The notes under the pieces were generated by a model. It did not search any database. It was given only the letters and a program-made list of their open reading frames with translations, and had not been told where the DNA came from. A DNA stretch of 64,000 nt. It comes from Natronolimnohabitans sp. A-GB9. GTDB lineage: Archaea > Halobacteriota > Halobacteria > Halobacteriales > Natrialbaceae. The position numbers and the translations under genes are program-made. Where the stretch lies: the NCBI RefSeq assembly GCF_030848565.1, contig NZ_JAVDDV010000002.1, positions 248,001 to 312,000 of the forward strand. Reading direction: 5' to 3'. Each line of letters starts with the position of its first letter. Position 1 is the stretch's first letter. Positions 8,974 through 17,441 of this stretch are shown piece by piece.

Positions 8974-9201
8974 GCGGTCGTCCCTGCCCCGTCGCCGCTC
9001 GACGGGGTTTTCGATCCATTCTCGGGCGTACAGTTTCCTTATCTCTACATTCAGGAAGAGGGTGTGAAATGGTATCGATGGTTTCGACACTCGTACTCGC
9101 AGCGGGTACCCGTCTCCCGTGACGGGCGTCCACGATGGAACGGAGACGTCCGCGAGCCCCAAGACGGTGCGTTTACACCGGCCCCGGCCCAAGCGGCGGC
9201 A

Positions 9202-10044
9202 ATGAGAGACCCAGACGCACTGATCGCCAGGGCGGGCGTCCGCGGCGATCCGGATCGCGACCAGCACTTCCTCGTCGACGACCGCGTTCTGGACCGACTG
9301 CCGACCTACCTCGAGGAGCTCGATGCCGACACGAGCCACGTCCTCGAGATCGGCGGCGGGACGGGCGCACTGACCGACCGACTGCTTTCGATCGCCGACG
9401 AGGTGACCGTCGTCGAACGCGACCGGAAACTCGCCGCGTTCTTACAGGAGGAGTTCCGCGAGGAGATCGACGCCGATCGACTGACGGTGATCGAAGGCGA
9501 CGCCCTCGAGGCCGACCTGCCCGATTTTACGGCGTCGGTCTCGAACCTACCCTACGGCGTCTCGAGTGAGATCACCTTTCGACTGTTGCCCGAGGGGCGG
9601 CCGCTCGTCTTGATGTTCCAACAGGAGTTCGCCGAGCGGATGGTCGCCGAGCCCGGCACCAGCGAGTACGGCCGGCTCTCGGTGTCGACCCAACACTACG
9701 CCGACGTCGAACTCGTCGAGTCGATTCCCAAGGAGGCGTTTTCCCCGCCGCCGGCCGTCCAGAGCGCAGTCGTCAGACTCGAGCCCCGCGATCCCGAGTA
9801 CGACGTCGACGACGAGGACTTCTTCCTGCGGTTCGTCAAGGCGCTGTTCACCCAGCGGCGGAAGACGATCAGGAACGCGATCCGGAACACGGCCCACATC
9901 TCGGGGCTCGAAGACCCCGACGCGGTCGTCGAGGCGGCCGACGAGGACGTCCTGGGAAAGCGGGCAGACGCGATGGCACCGGCGGAGTTCGCCGCGCTGG
10001 CACGGCTCGCGGCCGACGTTGGCGAACCCGGCGACGGCCAGTGA
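9202..10044 (+). CDS. rsmA: 16S rRNA dimethyladenosine transferase (RsmA/KsgA/Dim1)
   Basis: SAM-dependent enzyme that dimethylates two adjacent adenosines in the 3'-terminal hairpin of 16S rRNA. Visible signatures: DQHFLVDDRVLDRL, SAM motif I VLEIGGGTGALTDRL, VVERD, and the catalytic NLPYGVSSEI. The C-terminal helical domain (FTQRRKTIRNAIRN) is intact. The ATG at 9202 gives 280 residues, the usual length. The longer open frame from 9064 has no family similarity. Confidence 0.95.
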   Translation: MRDPDALIARAGVRGDPDRDQHFLVDDRVLDRLPTYLEELDADTSHVLEIGGGTGALTDRLLSIADEVTVVERDRKLAAFLQEEFREEIDADRLTVIEGDALEADLPDFTASVSNLPYGVSSEITFRLLPEGRPLVLMFQQEFAERMVAEPGTSEYGRLSVSTQHYADVELVESIPKEAFSPPPAVQSAVVRLEPRDPEYDVDDEDFFLRFVKALFTQRRKTIRNAIRNTAHISGLEDPDAVVEAADEDVLGKRADAMAPAEFAALARLAADVGEPGDGQ

Positions 10045-10166
10045 CCGGCGGGAGCGTCGATAACCACCGTTCAGCAGAAGTGCCTCGAGAACGGCTCACA
10101 GTCCCGGTAGCGACCGACGGATACTCATAGCTGCACGGCCCATTCGCTCGAGAGACGAGACAGATC

Positions 10167-11333
10167 ATGTCCACACTTCTGGCGGCGCTCGATCGATTGG
10201 CCGACGCGTTCGGGACGAACTTCCGAATCGCGATGACGATCGCGGCAGTCGGCTTTCTGCTCGCCGTGTTGCTGTCTTACCGTCGCATTCAGGGGTGGCT
10301 AAACGAGCGCACCAAGCCACTGTACAGCGATATTCTGTCGACGGCGATCCTCATCGGCACCTGTGTGCTATCGTTGACCGTCGTGTTGAGCGTCTGGGAG
10401 CTGACCGACGACATCTATACGGTCTACTCGGAGGAACTCGGTCTCGGCGAGGGAGTCATCGTCCAGGCGGCCGTGACGTTCATCCTCGTCATTGGGACGC
10501 TCATCCTCACGCGGTTCGTCAAGCGCCTCCTGAACGAAGTGTTAGGATCGGCGTCGGCCGTCACCGACCACCAACGCGAGATCACCCACCGCGTTTCGCA
10601 GGTGATCATCTGGTCGGTGTCGCTGGTCGTGATCTCAGGCGTCTGGGTCGACGACCTCGGTGGACTGCTCGTCGGGGCAGGGTTCCTCGGAATCGTCGTC
10701 GGTATCGCCGCCCAGCAGACGCTCGGGACGGTCCTCTCGGGATTCGTTCTAATGTTCGATCGCCCCTTCGAAATCGGCGACTGGATCGAAGTCGAAGGCT
10801 ACGAGGGGATCGTCACCGATATCTCGATCGTCAACACCCGCATCCAGTCGTTCGACGGCGAGTACATCATGGTCCCGAACGACGTCATCTCCTCGAGTAT
10901 GGTGACCAACCGCTCGAAGCGGGGCCGTCTGCGCGTCGAGATCGACGTCGGCGTCGACTACGAGAGCGACCCCGAACGGGCCGCCGACCTCGCACGGGAG
11001 ACGGTCGAAGAACTCGACGCCCCGTTGACCGCGCCGTCGCCACAGGTCGTGACCAAGGAGTTCGGGGACTCGGCGGTCGTCCTCGGCGTTCGGTTCTGGA
11101 TTGACAACCCGAGCGCCAGGCGATACACGCGCGCCCGAACGGCCGCGATCCACGAGATCAAGTCCGCCTTCGAGGATGCGGGCATCACGATCCCCTATCC
11201 GCAACGGGAACTGTCAGGTCGGGCCGAGACCGGCGGCTTCCGAATCAGCAGCGATAGAGCACACGCAGAGAGCAACGATTCCGCCGACCGAACCACGGAG
11301 ACGAATCCAAACATGCCTACGGAGGACGATTAG
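10167..11333 (+). CDS. MscS-family mechanosensitive channel
   Basis: A 388-residue small-conductance mechanosensitive channel. Five hydrophobic segments lie in roughly residues 20-190, followed by the pore-lining helix GLLVGAGFLGIVVGIAAQQT, the beta domain start GFVLMFDRPFEIGDWIEVEG and YIMVPNDVISSS. The C-terminal tail is hydrophilic and acidic. It would release osmolytes on hypo-osmotic shock, an obvious need for a halophile. The stop TAG is followed with no gap by the ATG of the methyltransferase, so the two are probably cotranslated. Confidence 0.92.
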   Translation: MSTLLAALDRLADAFGTNFRIAMTIAAVGFLLAVLLSYRRIQGWLNERTKPLYSDILSTAILIGTCVLSLTVVLSVWELTDDIYTVYSEELGLGEGVIVQAAVTFILVIGTLILTRFVKRLLNEVLGSASAVTDHQREITHRVSQVIIWSVSLVVISGVWVDDLGGLLVGAGFLGIVVGIAAQQTLGTVLSGFVLMFDRPFEIGDWIEVEGYEGIVTDISIVNTRIQSFDGEYIMVPNDVISSSMVTNRSKRGRLRVEIDVGVDYESDPERAADLARETVEELDAPLTAPSPQVVTKEFGDSAVVLGVRFWIDNPSARRYTRARTAAIHEIKSAFEDAGITIPYPQRELSGRAETGGFRISSDRAHAESNDSADRTTETNPNMPTEDD

Positions 11334-11915
11334 ATGGGACTCGAGGAGCAACGTGACGTCGATACGGACGTCTACCAGCCAGCCGAAGACTCGTACTTGC
11401 TCGCCGACGCCGCCTGCGAACGACTCGCCGACGCCGACGAGACGGATCGCGTCCTCGAGGTCGGAACCGGGTCGGGCTACGTGGCAAGTCGAATCGACGC
11501 GGAGACGCCAGCCCGTGTGGTCGCCGCGGATCTGAACCCGCACGCGGTTCGTCAGGCTCGCGAGGAGGGACTCGAGGTCGTCCGTGCCGACCTCGTCGCC
11601 ACCTTCGCCGACGACGCGTTCGACGCCGTCGTCTTCAACCCGCCGTACTTGCCGACCGATCCGGACAACGAGTGGGACGACTGGATGGAGCGTGCCCTGT
11701 CCGGCGGCGAGGACGGTCGGGCCGTCATCGATCCCTTCCTCGAGTCGGTCGGCCGCGTGGTCGCACCCGACGGCGCCGTCTACGTGCTCGTCAGTAGCCT
11801 CACCGGCGTCGACGAGGTCGTCGAGGAGGCCGGCGAACACGGATTCAGCGCGGTCGCCGTCACCGACGAGTCGTTCCCATTCGAGACGCTGACGGTGCTG
11901 AAACTGGTCCGGTAG
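11334..11915 (+). CDS. HemK2/Mtq2-type protein N5-glutamine methyltransferase
   Basis: A compact 193-residue Rossmann methyltransferase with QPAEDSYLLADA, SAM motif VLEVGTGSGYVASRI and the catalytic FNPPYLPTD. The short length without an N-terminal helical domain marks the archaeal/eukaryotic Mtq2 branch, which methylates the GGQ glutamine of release factor aRF1. It lies at the end of the L21e-Rpo4-DUF655-RsmA run, where HemK homologues are commonly found in archaea. Confidence 0.9.
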   Translation: MGLEEQRDVDTDVYQPAEDSYLLADAACERLADADETDRVLEVGTGSGYVASRIDAETPARVVAADLNPHAVRQAREEGLEVVRADLVATFADDAFDAVVFNPPYLPTDPDNEWDDWMERALSGGEDGRAVIDPFLESVGRVVAPDGAVYVLVSSLTGVDEVVEEAGEHGFSAVAVTDESFPFETLTVLKLVR

Positions 11916-12032
11916 ATCCACGGTTCTCGATCGGCCTAACACGCCAACTGTTCCGTGTGCAAAGCTACCTCGAATCGATCGTCGAGATCGGAAGAACCTG
12001 CAAAAATTACTGTAGTGTATTACGGAGGATGG

Positions 12033-12041
12033 AAAATATTA
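12033..12041 (+). promoter_or_regulatory. TATA box of the methionine synthase pair
   Basis: AAAATATTA, about 30-38 nt before the ATG at 12071, in the AT-rich end of a 155-nt gap. It supports the 12071 start over an upstream frame opening at 11957. Confidence 0.55.
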
Positions 12042-12070
12042 AGCGTCGGTATAGCCTAGCCAGGTCTACG

Positions 12071-13072
12071 ATGACTGAGTACGTCTCGACCACGCCGGGG
12101 CTGTATCCGCTTCCGGACTGGGCGAAAGACGATCTTTCGGATCTGAAGGGACACCAGAAACACGACCTCATCAGCGGCGACGAGGGCGAAGAGATCACGG
12201 CGGCCTACGAGGAGGCCCGCCAAGAAGTGATCGGCGTCCAGGAGGAGGCGGGTCTCGACCGGATCGTCGAGGGCCAGCTGCGCTGGGACGACATGCTCGC
12301 GCATCCGCTTGCCGTCCACGACAACGTCGAAACGCGCGGGATCGTCCGCTACTACGACAACAATAACTTCTACCGCGAACCCGTCGTCCAGGGCGAACTG
12401 GACGCTTCGGGCGACGTCGCCAACGAACTCGAGTCCGCGGCCGCGGTGACCGACGGCGACCTGCAGGCGGTTCTGCCGGGTCCGTACTCGCTTGCTGATC
12501 TCGCGACCGACGAACAGTACGGTGACGACGCCGAGTTCCTCGGCGCTATCGCCGACTTCCTCGAGGCCGAAGCCGAGGCCTTCCCCGAGGTCGAGACGCT
12601 GTTCCTCCTCGAACCCTCGCTCGTCGAGAACGCTCCCGAGGACGGCCAAGACGAACGCGCGAGCGAAGCGATCGATCAGGTCGCAACCGCCGTCGACGCC
12701 GACGTCGTCGTCCAGCCCTACTGGGGCGCACTCGAGGAGAAGGTCTACGCCCACCTGCTCGATGCCGACATCGACGCGGTCGGCTTCGACTTCGTCGCCA
12801 ACCAGGACGACAACCTCTACAACATCCAGGAGTACGGTGCGACCGACGACGCCGCACTCGGGCTCGCCGACGGGCAGAACACGCTCGTCGAGGACCCCGA
12901 GGCGATTCGCGACCGCGTCGAGTGGGTCGAAGACAAACTGCAGGTTACCGAATTCGAGACGGTCTATCTGACCACGAACACGGAGACGTTCTACCTGCCC
13001 TACGGCAAGTTCGAGGAGAAACTCGAGGTCCTTGCCGAAGCCGCTGAACTCGCGGAGGTGAAAGCAGCATGA
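12071..13072 (+). CDS. MetE-like methionine synthase family protein (first of a pair)
   Basis: A 333-residue TIM-barrel protein of the MetE/UROD-like family. It contains the LPGPYSLADLATDE segment that corresponds to the substrate loop of MetE-type enzymes, but the Zn ligand pattern HxC...C seen in the next gene is not evident. It may be a partner or substrate-presenting paralogue. The last codons overlap the start of the next gene as ATGA, and a GGAGGTG site at 13054-13060 serves that gene. Confidence 0.8.
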   Translation: MTEYVSTTPGLYPLPDWAKDDLSDLKGHQKHDLISGDEGEEITAAYEEARQEVIGVQEEAGLDRIVEGQLRWDDMLAHPLAVHDNVETRGIVRYYDNNNFYREPVVQGELDASGDVANELESAAAVTDGDLQAVLPGPYSLADLATDEQYGDDAEFLGAIADFLEAEAEAFPEVETLFLLEPSLVENAPEDGQDERASEAIDQVATAVDADVVVQPYWGALEEKVYAHLLDADIDAVGFDFVANQDDNLYNIQEYGATDDAALGLADGQNTLVEDPEAIRDRVEWVEDKLQVTEFETVYLTTNTETFYLPYGKFEEKLEVLAEAAELAEVKAA

Positions 13073-14142
13073 GCAACGAGAACAAAGATCAGTTCCGACC
13101 GGAGGATCACGACAACGACCACTTCCTGCTGACGACCGTCGTCGGCTCCTACCCCAAGCCCAAGTGGCTCAACCGCGCGAAGGAGCTCTACGAGGACCCC
13201 GACCACGGCTTCGACGAAGAGGACTGGCAGGAAGCGAAAGACGACGCCGCCCGCCTGATCACGCAGGAACACGAGCGTGCGGGACTCGACGCCGTCGTCG
13301 ACGGCGAGATGCGGCGCAACGAGATGGTCGAGTTCTTCGCCCACCGCATCGAGGGCTACGAGTTCAACGGCCCGGTCAAGGTCTGGGGCCACAACTACTT
13401 CGACAAGCCAAGCGTCGTCAGCGACGTCGAGTACACCGACTCCTGGCTCGTCGACGAGTACGAGTTCACCGCAAGCGCCACCGACCGTCCCGTGAAGGTG
13501 CCGATCACCGGCCCCTACACGCTCGCCAGCTGGTCCTTTAACGAGGCCTACGAGGACGACGAGGAACTCACCTACGCGCTCGCCGACCTCGTCAACGAGG
13601 AGATCGAGAAACTCGTCGAGGCCGGCGCTCGCTACATCCAGATCGACGAGCCCGCACTGGCGACCACGCCCGACGACCACGCTATCGTCGGCGAGGCACT
13701 CGAGCACATCGTCGACGACATCCCGGAGGAGGTCCGCATCGGTCTGCACGTCTGTTACGGTGACTACTCCCGGATCTACCCCGAGATCCTCGAGTTCCCC
13801 GTCGACGAGTTCGACCTAGAGCTCGCCAACGGCGACTACGACCAGCTCGACGTCTTCAAAGATCCCGAGTTCACCGCGGATCTGGCACTCGGCGTCACCG
13901 ACGTCCACGTCGCCGAGGTCGAGTCCGTCGAGCAGATCGAGGAAAACATCAAGAAGGGTCTCGAGGTCGTCCCACCGGAGCAGCTGGTCGTCTCGCCCGA
14001 CTGTGGCGTGAAACTGCTGCCCCGTGAGGTCGCCTACGGCAAGATGGAGAACATGGTCGAAGCGGCTCGGAACGTCGAAGCCGATCTGGACGCGGGCAAC
14101 ATCGACATCGAACGCGAGACGCCGACACCGGCCGACGACTGA
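13069..14142 (+). CDS. metE: Core methionine synthase (MetE catalytic domain type)
   Basis: A 357-residue cobalamin-independent-type methionine synthase corresponding only to the catalytic C-terminal barrel of bacterial MetE. Evidence: TTVVGSYPKPKWL at the start, VDGEMRRNEMVEFF, ITGPYTLASWSF, QIDEPAL, the Zn ligands in GLHVCYGDY and the distal Cys in VSPDCGVKLLP. Archaeal core enzymes of this type lack the folate-binding N-terminal domain, so the methyl donor may be a corrinoid or another pterin carrier. Overlaps the upstream gene by ATGA. Confidence 0.88.
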   Translation: MSNENKDQFRPEDHDNDHFLLTTVVGSYPKPKWLNRAKELYEDPDHGFDEEDWQEAKDDAARLITQEHERAGLDAVVDGEMRRNEMVEFFAHRIEGYEFNGPVKVWGHNYFDKPSVVSDVEYTDSWLVDEYEFTASATDRPVKVPITGPYTLASWSFNEAYEDDEELTYALADLVNEEIEKLVEAGARYIQIDEPALATTPDDHAIVGEALEHIVDDIPEEVRIGLHVCYGDYSRIYPEILEFPVDEFDLELANGDYDQLDVFKDPEFTADLALGVTDVHVAEVESVEQIEENIKKGLEVVPPEQLVVSPDCGVKLLPREVAYGKMENMVEAARNVEADLDAGNIDIERETPTPADD

Positions 14143-14380
14143 GACGGACACCTGTAACGGTTTCTCGGCACAACGCAGACGAACCACGGTTGTGCCGGCC
14201 CCGACTTCTATTCGCGATCCGAACAGTTCGTAGTAGAAACGTTCGCTTTACTTTAGTTACGATACTATTGTATATATTCGTAGAAGTGGGGAATGAGCAC
14301 ACGGATCGACGACGTGACTGTTACCTGGTAACCCAAATGTCTAAAAATACATACATAGCTCCTGTCCCTACCGGGAACTG
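14143..14380. other. Intergenic region with promoter-like AT blocks
   Basis: No gene. A short TGAGACGGACACCTGT, starting on the metE stop codon (14140), resembles the left end of hairpin family 1. AT-rich blocks at about 14260-14280 (ATTGTATATATTC) and 14343-14355 (AAAAATACATAC) are TATA-like. The second sits about 26-38 nt before the nitroreductase ATG and is its likely promoter. Confidence 0.45.
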
Positions 14381-14998
14381 ATGCAACAGTCCCCTGTCGA
14401 TCGACACAGTCTCCACGAGGACGCCGCCGAACACCGCGACCCCGAGTGCGACGTCGAACCCCTCTTCGTCAACCGCTGGTCGCCGTACGCGATGACCGGC
14501 GAACCCCTCCCGGAAGAGGAGATCCGCCCGCTGTTCGAGGCCGCGCGCTGGGCGCCCTCGGCGTACAACAACCAGCACTGGCGGTTCGTCTACGCCACGC
14601 GTGAGGACGAGGAGTGGGAGACGTTCGTCGACCTGCTCTTCGAAGGAAATCAGGCGTGGGCGACGGACGCGGCGGTCCTCGGCGTCATCGTCTCGAAGAC
14701 GACGTTCGATCACAACGGCGAACCGGCACCGACACACTCCTTCGACACCGGCGCAGCCTGGCAGAACCTCGCACTCGAGGGTGCTCGTCGCGGGTTGGCC
14801 GTCCACGGGATGGCTGGGTTCGACTACGAGCGTGCAGCCAAGGAACTCGACGTCCCCGAGGTGTTCGCGGTCGAAGCCATGTTCGCGGTCGGCGAGCGCG
14901 CGTCGCCGGAGACGCTGCCGGAAGACCTCCGGGAACGCGAACAGCCAAGCGGCCGCAAACCACTCGAGGAGATCGTCCACCGGGGTAGTTTCGAGTAG
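14381..14998 (+). CDS. Nitroreductase family protein
   Basis: A 205-residue FMN-dependent oxidoreductase. The FMN-phosphate-binding segment is RWSPYAMTGEPLPEEEI and the active-site loop EAARWAPSAYNNQHWRF. The C-terminal SGRKPLEEIVHRG closes the fold. Members reduce nitro compounds, quinones or flavins with NAD(P)H; the natural substrate is unknown. Expressed alone from a probable leaderless promoter. Confidence 0.88.
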   Translation: MQQSPVDRHSLHEDAAEHRDPECDVEPLFVNRWSPYAMTGEPLPEEEIRPLFEAARWAPSAYNNQHWRFVYATREDEEWETFVDLLFEGNQAWATDAAVLGVIVSKTTFDHNGEPAPTHSFDTGAAWQNLALEGARRGLAVHGMAGFDYERAAKELDVPEVFAVEAMFAVGERASPETLPEDLREREQPSGRKPLEEIVHRGSFE

Positions 14999-15105
14999 GT
15001 CGCCCTCTCGAGTTGTATGGCACAGCGACACGCTTCCATTTTCGGCGTCCTCGAGCCGTTGATTCGGACTCGAGTGCAGACGACCAACAGACCGAACCGT
15101 GTCGC

Positions 15106-15939
15106 TTAGCGCTCCGGCTCTTCGAACGTGAAAAATCGTGCGTCGCAGTCGGGACAGAACAGTTTCTCCGAGGGCGTCCCGCCGACCGGCGTCACCTCGC
15201 CACAGCAACTCGAGCGCGAGACAGTCAGTTCGCCGTCACAGAGCGGACACTGCTCGAGGAGCGTCCGCAGCGGCCGGCCGGCGGCGCGGCGGATCGCAGC
15301 CGACTCGACGTGGGGCTCGAGGGCGCGTCCGGCGGCGAGCTCTGCGACGGCGATGCCGCGAGGCAGCGTCGTGAGGGCGCCACTGCCACGATCGAGGACG
15401 AGTACCGATCGGTTCCACCCCCGTCGCGTGCGGACGGCGACCGACGGCTCGGTTCGTCGGTCGGCAATCCGGGCGAGATCCGCGAGATCAGCCTCACGCA
15501 GCGTTCGCATCTCCCGGCGCCAGTCCTCGCGAACGTCTGGATCGAGCCGGATCTCGCCGCCGTCGGAAACGACGACGCCGGCCTCGAGGAGTGCAGTGAG
15601 GACCTCGTCGCCGGTCGGCGACGCCGACATAGCATCAGCACCGGCACTCGAGTCCGAAAGCGATCCCGCCGTGTCTGGGACGCCGTGGTCGAACGGATCG
15701 ACCGGCAGCGCCGCGACGAGCGACGGCGCGATCCGTGGCGTGTACGGAACGACGTAGCCGCGGAGCCCGATCGCGAGGGCTCCGCCGACGGCGACTACAC
15801 CCGCAGCGAGGCGTCGACCCAGAAGCGCCAACGCCCCGACGACAGCCGCGAGCAAGACACCGTTCGTGATCGTACACGGGAAACACCGGTTCTCACCGGT
15901 GTATTCGGGCCGGCGGAGCCGGTCGAAGAGGTCGATCAT
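15106..15939 (-). CDS. Membrane protein with C-terminal zinc ribbon (haloarchaeal)
   Basis: Family not named with certainty. The 277-residue protein starts with EYTGENRCFPCTITN (a CxxC), then two hydrophobic segments (about residues 28-65), a long soluble acidic domain, and a C-terminal zinc ribbon with CPLCDGEL, SSCCGEV and FCPDCDARF. The topology suggests a membrane-anchored cytoplasmic nucleic-acid- or metal-binding module. It is divergent from trmB, sharing a 198-nt gap. Confidence 0.65.
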   Translation of the reverse strand: MIDLFDRLRRPEYTGENRCFPCTITNGVLLAAVVGALALLGRRLAAGVVAVGGALAIGLRGYVVPYTPRIAPSLVAALPVDPFDHGVPDTAGSLSDSSAGADAMSASPTGDEVLTALLEAGVVVSDGGEIRLDPDVREDWRREMRTLREADLADLARIADRRTEPSVAVRTRRGWNRSVLVLDRGSGALTTLPRGIAVAELAAGRALEPHVESAAIRRAAGRPLRTLLEQCPLCDGELTVSRSSCCGEVTPVGGTPSEKLFCPDCDARFFTFEEPER

Positions 15940-15995
15940 ACGGCGTTCGTTTCGCTCCGATCCTCTTCAGTGTACGGTGGCGACAACAGGTTTTT

Positions 15996-16010
15996 ACAAC
16001 GCGTGTTATA
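15996..16010. promoter_or_regulatory. Candidate TrmB operator upstream of trmB
   Basis: ACAACGCGTGTTATA, an imperfect palindrome overlapping the TATA-like TTATATTT of the trmB side. It agrees at 12 of 15 positions with ACAACGGCTGTTGTA at 17382, upstream of the ABC operon. Sharing between the regulator gene and the adjacent transporter suggests autoregulation. No binding data. Confidence 0.45.
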
Positions 16011-16137
16011 TTTCTCAACTGATGAACGGCCACGAGCCGCCTTCCGGACACCCTGTATCGACTTCCAGCCGGCGACGTCGGTCGCCGCCGATCGTCACCC
16101 GAATCGGCCGTGAAACGAACCGCAAACGGTGACCGAA

Positions 16138-17214
16138 ATGGAGAGCGACGAACTCACCGAGACCCTCGAGGACGCGGGACTCTCACCGTATCAGGCCGAC
16201 GCGTTCGTGACGCTGCTCGAACTCGGCTCCGCGTCGGCGACGGACGTCGCACAGGCCAGTTCGGTTCCGGATCCGCGCATCTACGACGTACTCCGGGGAC
16301 TCGAGGACCAAGGCTACATCGAGACGTACGAACAGGACAGCCTCCATGCCCGGGCCCACGATCCGGCGGAAGTGCTCGCGGACCTGCGCTCGCGGGCGGA
16401 TCGGTTCCAGACCGCGGCCGACGAGATCGAGGATCGGTGGAGCCGACCGGACATCGAGGAACACAAGGTGAGCATCGTCAAGCGGCTCGATACGGTGCTC
16501 GACCAGGCCGAGGAGTCGATTCGATCCGCCACGAACCAGGTCCAGATCGGACTGACACCCGCACAGTTCGACGAGCTCGCGGACGCCCTCGAGACAGCCC
16601 GTGAGAACGGCGCCGACGTCAAGGTCTGTCTGGTCCCGTCGGTCGACACCGAAATGGATCTCCCCTCGGCGGACGCGCTCGCCCGTGCCTGTACGGAAGC
16701 GCGACACCGGAGCGTTCCGTCGCCGTTTCTGGCGCTGATCGACCGCTCCCGGACGTGTTTCGCGCCCCACGGCGAGTCGACCAACGAGTACGGCGTCATC
16801 GTCAACGATCGAACCCACGCGTACGTCTTCAACTGGTACTTCCAGACCTGTCTCTGGGAGGTCCAGGAGACGATCCACTCGAACCGACGTGACGAGCCGC
16901 CGATTACGTACGTCGACCTCCGGCGTTGTCTCAGGGACGTCGAACCCCTCCTCGAGGAGGGTGCGACGATCGAGATGACGATCGACGCCCTCGAAACCGA
17001 CTCCGGCCGAGAGGTGACCCGACGGGGAACGATCGCCGACGTCACGTACGCCGGCGTCTCCACCGACGACGAACGGATCACGCCGCTGTCCCAGCTCGCA
17101 GGCAAGGCCTCGCTCACGCTCGAGACCGGCGACGAGCGCTACACTGTCGGCGGCTGGGGAGCGATGCTCGAGGACCTCGAAGCGACCCGACTCACGATCG
17201 AGTCGATCGACTGA
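16138..17214 (+). CDS. TrmB-family sugar-responsive transcriptional regulator
   Basis: A 358-residue regulator. The N-terminal winged helix reads LEDAGLSPYQADAFVTLLEL, then a coiled-coil linker (about residues 80-110), a phospholipase-D-like core and the C-terminal sugar-binding domain of TrmB. A GTG three codons upstream (16129) is an alternative start. TrmB proteins repress or activate sugar transport and gluconeogenic genes depending on the bound sugar. Its position just before the ABC operon, and the shared 15-bp palindrome, make that operon the likely target. Confidence 0.9.
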   Translation: MESDELTETLEDAGLSPYQADAFVTLLELGSASATDVAQASSVPDPRIYDVLRGLEDQGYIETYEQDSLHARAHDPAEVLADLRSRADRFQTAADEIEDRWSRPDIEEHKVSIVKRLDTVLDQAEESIRSATNQVQIGLTPAQFDELADALETARENGADVKVCLVPSVDTEMDLPSADALARACTEARHRSVPSPFLALIDRSRTCFAPHGESTNEYGVIVNDRTHAYVFNWYFQTCLWEVQETIHSNRRDEPPITYVDLRRCLRDVEPLLEEGATIEMTIDALETDSGREVTRRGTIADVTYAGVSTDDERITPLSQLAGKASLTLETGDERYTVGGWGAMLEDLEATRLTIESID

Positions 17215-17381
17215 GACGGACCGTTGTACTGACGGATAGCGATCCGTACGACGGCGCTCTCGAATTTATTTTCGACGCGACATTTCGGAGAGCCGTATCT
17301 GTGGCGTAGCGATCCGGAAAGCAGCTGAGAGAGTAGCGAGGAGTGAACAGACACGGTTTTCGGAGATAATATCTCTAGTTA

Positions 17382-17396
17382 ACAACGGCTGTTGTA
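17382..17396. promoter_or_regulatory. Candidate TrmB operator upstream of the sugar ABC operon
   Basis: ACAACGGCTGTTGTA, 14 bp upstream of the TATA box at 17410. Closely matches the site before trmB (15996). The position just upstream of the TATA/BRE region would suit either activation or interference with TFB recruitment. Confidence 0.5.
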
Positions 17397-17409
17397 CTAC
17401 ACCATCAGG

Positions 17410-17417
17410 TATAAATA
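17410..17417 (+). promoter_or_regulatory. TATA box of the sugar ABC operon
   Basis: TATAAATA, 25-32 nt upstream of the ATG at 17442, giving a leaderless or near-leaderless transcript. Confidence 0.7.
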
Positions 17418-17441
17418 GTAATAACAATCATTGTACTTTAT

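Noticed and set aside
8974-9201. N-terminal extension of RsmA from 9064
   Set aside because: The extension is Arg/Trp-rich and unlike the family, whereas ATG 9202 starts directly before the conserved region and gives the usual length.
15013-16113. 366-codon plus-strand frame opposite the zinc-ribbon membrane protein gene
   Set aside because: The minus-strand product has zinc-ribbon Cys pairs and membrane segments; the plus frame is Arg-rich with no domain, a typical GC-rich shadow.
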